This document shows positions 34,847-42,039 of a stretch of DNA of 42,039 bases, piece after piece. Position 1 is the first letter of the stretch, and every line of letters begins with the position of its first letter. The notes under the pieces are model-generated. The model searched no databases, had not been told where the DNA came from, and saw only the letters and a list, made by a program, of their open reading frames with translations. The DNA comes from Rhodobacter sp. (GTDB taxonomy: Bacteria; Pseudomonadota; Alphaproteobacteria; Rhodobacterales; Rhodobacteraceae). The position numbers and the translations under genes were made by a program. The stretch is taken from contig JAPOUP010000002.1 of assembly GCA_026708635.1 (NCBI GenBank), positions 1 to 42,039 on the forward strand. The letters are read 5' to 3'.

Positions 34847-35210
34847 CCTAAATAAACCAAAACAATAACTTGCAGGTTTTTTTGCCCTATAGCGGCAATC
34901 GCAGAATATCATGGATACGCCAGCAAAGCCGCTGACAATCACTATGCCGCGAGCGCCTTGGCCACCAATTGAATCGCCACCGCTCTCATCGACCCTGTCA
35001 CACCATGTCGTGATGGCGCGGAACTCCCTGCTCCCAGAGAAGAAACTGTCCACCGGATGCGCCATCGGGTCGGGAGATTTCACGATACCTCCGGGTCCGC
35101 GATTTGTGGGGATATGAAAGAAAGTCGGTTGGATATATCGGTACCGGGATCACGGACTGAAAAGAGTCTTCTTCGGAATGGGCGGGATATCGCATGATCA
35201 GGATCACGAA
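34847..35210. other. Intergenic region after tRNA-Phe
   Basis: About 360 bp. A T7 run lies near 34879-34885. I looked for a repeat of the tRNA 3' end (attachment-site scar) and found none, and no integrase gene. No supported coding region. Confidence 0.4.
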
Positions 35211-36224
35211 ATGGATGAGGCGGCCGGCCCGCGCTTCCAGCCGGCCATACGGCTCCTGAAAGTCGCACTGTCCCTGGCGGCATCCGCAAAAGGACGTTCG
35301 GTCACCGAACTCATGCACGAATTCGGGCTGGGCAAGCGAACGGCGCAGAGGATGGTGGCGACTTTGGACGACCTGTTCCCGGTGGAGCGGATCGACGAGG
35401 GTCGATACCGGCGCTACCGAATCAGGGCGGGCCTTTCAGCTTTCCTGCTTGCCCCGACCTCGGAGGAACTGGCCAGCCTCGAACTGGCGGCACAGGCATT
35501 TGATGAACAAGGGGACACCGCACGTGCGGTGTCCCTACGTGACCTGGGACGGCGCAATCTGGCGGCACTCAGGGGAAGACGGCGGATACGGTCGGTGCCG
35601 TCGGATGTCGAGGCGCTGACGTCGGCGCGGCTTCCGGTAACGGCCCCGGGGCCTCACGTGGCCATCGATCCGGAGATTCTCTCGACCTGCCAGACTGCGT
35701 TACTTGTTCAGAGACTGCTTAGCTTTAACTACGCATCGACCTCCGGCAAATCCACAAAGCGCGTCGTCGCGGCGCGAGGTCTATTGATTGGAACCCGTTC
35801 CTATCTTGTCGCCGCATCACAGGAAGACGACGATCCAGTCCTTTTCAGGCTCGACCGGATGAGCGGCGTGGAAATCACCGCCTCCGCCGCATGGCACGAT
35901 CCGGAGTTCGATCTCGAGTCATACCGCGCGAGATCCGTCGGCGTACATCAGGAACGGATGTTTGATACACGATTGATTTTCGACGCGGACGTATCCGATA
36001 GCGCGAAATCTTTCCGGTTCCATCCTTTGCAGGAAACCTCCCTGCTGGATGACGGGCGTCTTGTGGTGGAATTCACTTCGGGCGGCCTGCGCGAACTTGC
36101 GTGGCACCTGATGACCTGGGGACCAAAAGTGACGATCGACTCACCGCAGAGCCTGAAATCGGAAATGTTCACGCTCCTGAAGGACCTTCTGGCACGCCAT
36201 AAGCAGGAAAACGGGGCACCCTGA
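35211..36224 (+). CDS. WYL-domain transcriptional regulator
   Basis: About 337 residues. An N-terminal winged helix-turn-helix (AIRLLKVALSLAASAKGRSV, TELMHEFGLGKRTAQRMVAT) is followed by a WYL domain (residues about 150-235: LLSFNYASTSGKSTKRVVA, RGLLIGTRSYLVAASQEDDD, FRLDRMSGVEIT) and a C-terminal WCX-like extension (RLIFDADVSDSAKSFRFHPL). I prefer ATG 35211, with AGGA 7 nt upstream, over ATG 35178. WYL regulators sense nucleic acid or other ligands, and some control phage-defence loci, but no defence genes are nearby. It is solitary; its target is unknown. Confidence 0.87.
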   Translation: MDEAAGPRFQPAIRLLKVALSLAASAKGRSVTELMHEFGLGKRTAQRMVATLDDLFPVERIDEGRYRRYRIRAGLSAFLLAPTSEELASLELAAQAFDEQGDTARAVSLRDLGRRNLAALRGRRRIRSVPSDVEALTSARLPVTAPGPHVAIDPEILSTCQTALLVQRLLSFNYASTSGKSTKRVVAARGLLIGTRSYLVAASQEDDDPVLFRLDRMSGVEITASAAWHDPEFDLESYRARSVGVHQERMFDTRLIFDADVSDSAKSFRFHPLQETSLLDDGRLVVEFTSGGLRELAWHLMTWGPKVTIDSPQSLKSEMFTLLKDLLARHKQENGAP

Positions 36225-36735
36225 AAAAGTTCCGGCGCGCCCTCTCCGTGTCCATTCCTGACAATTGAGAGATGAATCCCCGATCCATGCCAAGGAAGGT
36301 GATCCCCGGCATGGAAGGAATTCGCCGTGAACGGCTTATCCGGCTCCATGTCAGGGATAACCGTCCGTTCAACGGAAGCCGGGAGTGGAAAATGCCATAT
36401 CTGGGCCGAGATCAGCGCGCCTCGACCACCGACCGCATCATCGAGGCCATACGAGGTGGGTGCGGTGTGGTATCTGAGTTCGCAGCACCGGCCCTTTCCG
36501 GCCTCCCTGATGATTGGATGCCAGTGTCATGCGCTCGGGATCCTTCAGGAGGATGTAAGGGGTATCCTCAGCGCGTCCGGCGAGGCGCGGCAAGCGGTGG
36601 ACTAAATTATCGGGCCGCAAAGGCATAAGCCATTTTCAACAGCGGCCCAAAACGTCGGAAAATGACCGGCACTGGCACCGGTCCCGCCACCCGACGGACC
36701 GAACCGGCCTGAAAGCCGCCGGCGCCTGAAAGCGC
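36225..36735. other. Intergenic region with a doubtful small ORF and a large inverted repeat
   Basis: Apart from the small frame listed separately, nothing is supported here. An inverted repeat GGGCCGC/GCGGCCC (36612-36618/36642-36648) encloses a smaller hairpin GGC-ATAA-GCC and begins 7 bp after the stop codon of the small frame. The octamer CCTGAAAG, followed by C, occurs twice within 36708-36733, near the end of the transporter gene. Confidence 0.4.
36327..36605 (+). CDS. Possible small protein, unknown
   Basis: A GTG-started frame of 92 codons. A strong Shine-Dalgarno sequence (GGAAGGAA) ends 6 nt before the GTG, which is the main support. The second half (YEVGAVWYLSSQHRPFPASL, QEDVRGILSASGEARQAVD) has plausible amino-acid composition, while the first half is serine-rich and unconvincing. 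Third-position GC is only moderately raised. No recognised family. A hairpin follows the stop codon. Confidence 0.3.
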   Translation: MNGLSGSMSGITVRSTEAGSGKCHIWAEISAPRPPTASSRPYEVGAVWYLSSQHRPFPASLMIGCQCHALGILQEDVRGILSASGEARQAVD

Positions 36736-37683
36736 TCAACGCCTCTGGGGATAGTTGGTCATAACCAGCCCCATGCTGATCAGCGCAAGCGAAACCCACA
36801 GAGACTTACCCACGGTCTCACCAAGCAGCAGCCAACCGAAAACCACCCCAAAGACAGGTGCCAAAAAACCGAAGGAAGCGACACCGTTGGCCGGGTAGAT
36901 CTTCAGAAGCCAGAACCAGAGCAGGAAGCCGAACGCGCCGATCGCGACTATCTGGAACGCCATTCCAAAGCCATGGATCAACCGGAAGTCACGGATGAAC
37001 GGACCGAAGAACCAGGCGGCCGCCAACAGGAGTACCGACGAAACGCTGAGTTGCCAAAGCATCTGCATTGTCGGGTGGACCCCCGCAAAAGGGGTGGCGC
37101 GGGCAACAAGCGCAATTCCCGCCCAGCAGACCGCACCTGAAATAGCCAGTACGTCACCCAAAAAACTGGCTGATCCAGCTTCGTTTCGGTTGAGGAAAAG
37201 GATCGCGACCCCTCCGAACGCAAATAGGAGACCGATGCACTTGAGCCCCGTCAACCGCTCGCCGGGAATGGCGAAATGCGCCATCAACGCCAACCAGACC
37301 GGCATCGTATAAAACATCATTGAAGTTCGGGCTACCGTTGTGAGATCCAAAGCGACGAACAGCAGAATAAACTCGGTGGAAAATAGCGCGCCCGACAACA
37401 TACCCCACGGAAGTACCTCTCGCTGGAATTCCGGATCCTGACGCACCAGTCTAAGCCAGATAAGTATAACGACCATCGCGCCGAGAGACCTCAGGCCCGC
37501 CGAGAACACCGGCTGCAGCCCCGCGTTGACGATCTTGATGACCACCTGGTTCAGGCCGAACAGTGCCGAGAACGCGACAAGCGCACACGCGCCGAACGCG
37601 TCAATTTGATCCTTCCGCCGCATGCCGCGCAACGGACGCGAACGAATTTCCTCTGTCAACCTGATTCGGGAGAGATCCGCCAC
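36736..37683 (-). CDS. EamA/DMT-family transporter
   Basis: Inner-membrane transporter of the drug/metabolite superfamily with two EamA repeats, about ten helices, 315 residues or slightly fewer. Repeat 1 includes ALFGLNQVVIKIVNAGLQPV and MMFYTMPVWLALMAHFAIPGERL; repeat 2 includes FLGDVLAISGAVCWAGIALV and APVFGVVFGWLLLGETVGK, the characteristic 'P...GE' pattern. Substrate unknown. The frame opens with a GTG at 37683, only one base after a perfect AAGGAGG, too close for normal initiation. An ATG at 37623, after residue 20, may be the true start, but it has no ribosome binding site. Confidence 0.9.
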   Translation of the reverse strand: MADLSRIRLTEEIRSRPLRGMRRKDQIDAFGACALVAFSALFGLNQVVIKIVNAGLQPVFSAGLRSLGAMVVILIWLRLVRQDPEFQREVLPWGMLSGALFSTEFILLFVALDLTTVARTSMMFYTMPVWLALMAHFAIPGERLTGLKCIGLLFAFGGVAILFLNRNEAGSASFLGDVLAISGAVCWAGIALVARATPFAGVHPTMQMLWQLSVSSVLLLAAAWFFGPFIRDFRLIHGFGMAFQIVAIGAFGFLLWFWLLKIYPANGVASFGFLAPVFGVVFGWLLLGETVGKSLWVSLALISMGLVMTNYPQRR

Positions 37684-38374
37684 ACCTCCTTACGCACGGA
37701 ACGGCAGAGCTGGCTCCCGCGCTTCGGGGATTCCGGAAATCGCACGCACCGCTCGGTCAGCAACCCCGACACCGAATTTCCTGCGTCGGATGATCCCATT
37801 CATGGGACGGCGATCTGGACAGGACGCCGGAACGCACCTCACGCGAACCCGCCACGGATAGCCGGCGTGCCTGCGAGACAGCATAGTCATGAATCGCCCG
37901 GCGAGACTACCAGGACGACGCGGCGGAAGACTTGGCGCAGCCTCCGTTTCAGCACGCCCGCGGCCAGTCGCGAATCCGGAGGAAAATCAGTCCGAAGGAG
38001 GTAGCCAATGATATAAGAACCGGATCCAGGCCTACGTCGCTCCTATGGTTATATTGACCGTATCAATTGCCTCTCGGGCGAATGTAACCGGCACTTCCGG
38101 AAGTCATGGCCGATAGGGCGGGCGTCGAAAAGGATCAACCGCGTCTGTTGGAGCGCAGCCTCTTCCCGCCCCGCCTCGCAGGTCATTTCGCTTGGTGAGA
38201 CGAATGTCTATTCTATTCCCCTGACGGGCGGGTATGATCCTGGGTTCGTGATCGGTTCGCTGCCATAGTGTCAGCCATGACCCGAGCGCAAGGATATTAA
38301 GGCGCAAATTCAGACCACTGTGAGGAATCCGATTCGATCTGGCATTCACGGGAACCGAGGCATAGGAAATCAAT
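37684..38374. other. Intergenic region between divergent transporter and fur genes
   Basis: About 690 bp with no supported gene. It contains a perfect hairpin TCCCAT-TC-ATGGGA (37794-37807). On the plus strand a perfect Shine-Dalgarno AAGGAGG is followed after 6 nt by ATG-ATA-TAA (38008-38016), a two-codon reading frame. Two adjacent GANTC sites lie about 45 bp before fur. Confidence 0.4.
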
Positions 38375-38794
38375 ATGAGCGAGTCGATCCTGGAACGATG
38401 CGAATCGAAGCAGCTGCGGATGACCGATCAGCGCAGGATCATTGCCGCCGTACTTGATGAGTCCGAAGATCACCCGGACGTCGAGGAGCTCCATGGCCGC
38501 GCAAGCGCAAATGACCCCCGGATTTCCATCGCCACAGTCTACAGGACGGTGAAACTGTTCGAGGAGGCGGGAATACTGGAGAAGCACGAGTTCGGTGACG
38601 GTCGCGCACGTTACGAGACCGCTGACCGCGATCACCATGATCACCTGATCGATCTTCAGTCGGGCGATGTGATCGAGTTCGTCGACCCTGAAATCGAGGC
38701 CCTGCAGGTACGAATCGCCGAAAAACTGGGCTTTCGGCTTAAAGGACATCGACTTGAACTATACGGAGTGCCCCTGAGACAGGGGATGGAGTGA
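38375..38794 (+). CDS. fur: Fur-family transcriptional regulator
   Basis: Metal-responsive regulator, 139 residues. The winged-helix domain is MTDQRRIIAAVLDESEDHPD, then RISIATVYRTVKLFEEAG. The metal-binding region is YETADRDHHDHLIDLQSGDV with His87, His88 and His90, then EFVDPEIEAL and GFRLKGHRLELYG (His125). It has no CxxC pairs in the C-terminal domain, as in many alphaproteobacterial Fur/Mur proteins, so I cannot tell iron from manganese as effector. AGGA lies 7 nt before the ATG. The stop codon overlaps the next gene's GTG, so the two are cotranscribed. Confidence 0.93.
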   Translation: MSESILERCESKQLRMTDQRRIIAAVLDESEDHPDVEELHGRASANDPRISIATVYRTVKLFEEAGILEKHEFGDGRARYETADRDHHDHLIDLQSGDVIEFVDPEIEALQVRIAEKLGFRLKGHRLELYGVPLRQGME

Positions 38795-39693
38795 ACGCTC
38801 CGCGATCCCTACGAGCCATCGGCCTGATGCTGACGTCGATGGCGGCGTTTGCCGCGACGGATATGTTCATCAAACTCGCAACCCAAACCGTTCCCGTCGC
38901 GGAGGTAATCCTCATCACGTCGGCGGGAGGAACGATCTTTTTCGCCGTTTTGGTCCGCGCGGCCGGAGAGCGGCTATACTCTCCGCTAATCCATTCCAGA
39001 GGCGTCGTACTGAGAAACCTGGCTGAAGTCTTCGGGACGGTCTGTATGGTGTCCGCCCTGGCGCTGGTGCCCCTATCGCTGGTCGTGGCGATAAACCAAT
39101 CAACCCCCCTTATTGCGACGGCCTGCGCGGCGGCGCTCCTGGGCGAAAGCGTGGGTCCCAGACGTTGGTTCGCCATCGGCGTGGGGTTTTGCGGTGTGAT
39201 GCTGATTCTTGGACCACAAGATGTCGCCGTAACGGCCGGTGTCCTGTTTTCCGTCGGCGCCGCATTCGGGATGGCGGCGCGGGATGTGTTCACCCGTCTC
39301 GTGCCGGACGAGGCGACAACGCTGCAGGTTTCATTGTGGGGCCTCGGTGCGCTTGTCCCGGTCGGCGCGGCGCTCATGGCGGTCACCGAAAGCGCTGTCC
39401 TGCCGGACGGGCGCGACGCCGTCTGGCTAGCCGGTGCGACCGTATCGCTTATCGTGGCGTACTACACCATCACCTCGGCGGTTCGGCATGCGGACATCTC
39501 TCTTGTCATACCATACCGATATTTCCGTATACTGTTCGCGCTGGCAATCGCTGTCGCCGTGTTTGGTGAGCGACCGGAATTCACCACTCTCGCGGGCGCC
39601 GCGATCATCGTGAGCTCTGGCCTGTTCGTATTGCGGCGGGAACGTCAGGTGAAGGCGCTGCCGGATGAAGCGCGGCGGCAATCACCTAGCTGA
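38791..39693 (+). CDS. EamA/DMT-family transporter
   Basis: Inner-membrane transporter of 300 residues with two EamA repeats and about ten helices. Repeat 1 includes LTSMAAFAATDMFIKLA and PLIATACAAALLGESVGPRRW; repeat 2 includes VGAAFGMAARDVFTRLV and YRYFRILFALAIAVAVFGE. Substrate unknown. The GTG start overlaps the fur TGA stop (GTGA), giving translational coupling, so its expression should follow that of the Fur gene. It is a different subtype from the transporter at 36736-37683, with little visible identity outside the fold pattern. Confidence 0.92.
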   Translation: MNAPRSLRAIGLMLTSMAAFAATDMFIKLATQTVPVAEVILITSAGGTIFFAVLVRAAGERLYSPLIHSRGVVLRNLAEVFGTVCMVSALALVPLSLVVAINQSTPLIATACAAALLGESVGPRRWFAIGVGFCGVMLILGPQDVAVTAGVLFSVGAAFGMAARDVFTRLVPDEATTLQVSLWGLGALVPVGAALMAVTESAVLPDGRDAVWLAGATVSLIVAYYTITSAVRHADISLVIPYRYFRILFALAIAVAVFGERPEFTTLAGAAIIVSSGLFVLRRERQVKALPDEARRQSPS

Positions 39694-41413
<1,720 letters not shown>

Positions 41414-41458
41414 CATACCGGATGGACGGCTCCATATCCAGGCCGAGCCGTCGAAAAA

Positions 41459-41478
41459 GCCCGCTTCGCGGGAAAAAA
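41459..41478 (-). terminator. Hairpin flanked by A tracts after eno
   Basis: CCCGC-TTC-GCGGG (41460-41472) with A5 before and A6 after on the plus strand. The T tract needed for intrinsic termination is therefore on the minus strand, on both sides, although no minus-strand gene ends here. It may still help to end eno transcripts. Confidence 0.3.
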
Positions 41479-41524
41479 CCGCTCGACCGCGGAGTTCTGC
41501 AAGAGGCTCAACTATATTAGCGCC

Positions 41525-41553
41525 TTGACAATACGCTGTAATTCATGAACAAT
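41525..41553 (+). promoter_or_regulatory. Predicted promoter of the secreted-protein gene
   Basis: Perfect -35 TTGACA (41525-41530), 17-nt spacer, -10 AACAAT (41548-41553; 4 of 6). The start would be near 41560, 29 nt before the ATG, with AGAGGA as ribosome binding site in between. Confidence 0.55.
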
Positions 41554-41588
41554 ATACCAACTGCAGACACACAAAAGAGGATAGCAAG

Positions 41589-42038
41589 ATGCCAAAGAAC
41601 ACAATGTTCGCTACATTGTCCGTTGTTCTGTTCCTTTTTGGCACCGGTACTGCGTCAGCGGACAGGGTTTCGCTTTGTGAACACTGGTATGGCGACCCTG
41701 TCTGGACATGCGGTTTTGCCTTCATCTACAGCGAGGCCAGGAAAAACTGTGAAATGCAGGTTTCAGACGGATTTCCGCGCTGGTCGGATCGTGATTTAAA
41801 TTCACTCGATCCGGACAACTTGAATGAATCCCAGAGCAACCTCCTGGCCACCATGCAGGAAAATTGGGGACATGCCTGCGAATGCAAAGTCAGGATTCAG
41901 TGTACATGGATCGGTGTTTCGTCAAATGGGTGGATTGCGGTTCCGTCCCCTCAAACTTCAAATCATGAATGTTCGGCAACTCCGGATTCACTTCGTGCAA
42001 TGAGGTTTCATGAAGGCCGAATGACGCCAGATTGCTAG
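41589..42038 (+). CDS. Small secreted cysteine-rich protein, unknown function
   Basis: 149-residue exported protein, not recognised. Residues 1-24 form a clear Sec signal peptide (MPKNTMFATLSVVLFLFGTG then TASA, cut after ASA). The mature protein has eight cysteines (30, 41, 54, 97, 99, 105, 128, 149), an even number that fits four disulfides, and ends in a cysteine. It is a paralogue of the product encoded at 5533-5982, sharing DG..RW(S/T)D, DP(E/D)NL.E, C...RIQ and C.(S/A)T.DSLR.M. It has its own promoter and ribosome binding site (AGAGGA, 7 nt before the ATG), and ends with a TAG one base before the window edge. Confidence 0.82.
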   Translation: MPKNTMFATLSVVLFLFGTGTASADRVSLCEHWYGDPVWTCGFAFIYSEARKNCEMQVSDGFPRWSDRDLNSLDPDNLNESQSNLLATMQENWGHACECKVRIQCTWIGVSSNGWIAVPSPQTSNHECSATPDSLRAMRFHEGRMTPDC

Positions 42039-42039
42039 C

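Noticed and set aside
34538..35083. Minus-strand frame of 181 codons across the tRNA region
   Set aside because: It reads antisense through tRNA-Phe (the segment GAESNHRHEDFQSTALPLSY comes from the tRNA complement), a frequent spurious prediction.
34772..35210. Integration site at tRNA-Phe
   Set aside because: No copy of the tRNA 3' end and no integrase gene found in the window.
37606..38004. 132-codon plus-strand frame upstream of fur
   Set aside because: Overlaps the transporter gene antisense, arginine- and serine-rich shadow composition, no start signal.

Overview
The window is a stretch of chromosome from an alphaproteobacterium, most likely in or near the Rhodospirillales. The evidence is an imuA-imuB-dnaE2 mutagenesis cassette behind a GTTC-N7-GTTC LexA operator, a circularly permuted two-piece tmRNA gene, an alpha-type SspB adaptor, the F1-ATPase zeta inhibitor (DUF1476), RNase E with an acidic insertion in its S1 domain, and the purM-purN-rnd gene order. 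No phage, insertion sequence, CRISPR array or plasmid function is visible. Most genes are conserved housekeeping genes, separated by unusually long intergenic stretches, several of them 300-980 bp.

Layout. 1-4.3 kb (minus): SOS mutagenesis cassette, with dnaE2 running off the left edge. 4.3-6.3 kb: gene-poor, with two small predicted secreted cysteine-containing proteins. 6.3-6.6 kb (plus): permuted ssrA (tmRNA) with its own promoter, tag ANDNHAPVALAA. 6.9-13.8 kb (plus): chrA, sspB, fumC, a ribbon-helix-helix protein, a P-loop ATPase, metA behind a structured leader, and a TetR/AcrR regulator. 14.2-22.7 kb (minus): rne, a DctB/DctD-like two-component pair, then purQ, purS, purC. 22.9-27.6 kb (mainly plus): ATPase zeta inhibitor, then a homocysteine methyltransferase, a corrinoid protein, a small membrane protein and a DUF1638 protein, with a PA0069-type radical SAM gene on the other strand in the middle. 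27.6-33.6 kb: sufE, a lipoprotein gene, rnd-purN-purM, and an EnvZ-like kinase without an adjacent regulator. 33.6-42 kb: MBL-fold hydrolase, tRNA-Phe(GAA), WYL regulator, two EamA transporters, a Fur-family regulator, enolase, and a secreted protein that is a paralogue of the one at 5.5-6.0 kb.

How the genes connect. Ribosome rescue and tag-directed proteolysis sit together: tmRNA makes the tag and SspB delivers tagged proteins to ClpXP. Methionine metabolism appears twice: metA, predicted from its GAPIE motif to use acetyl-CoA, and the homocysteine methyltransferase/corrinoid/DUF1638 group, which could be a split B12-dependent methionine synthase or a betaine demethylation module. Five purine genes lie in two minus-strand groups. 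purL is not next to purQ; dctBD occupies that place.

The items most worth a second look are the two distant paralogues of an apparently undescribed secreted cysteine-rich family, the imuA promoter whose LexA site abuts the start codon, the DctD-like regulator without a recognisable GAFTGA motif, the structured metA leader, and the operator-like palindromes around the methyltransferase cluster.
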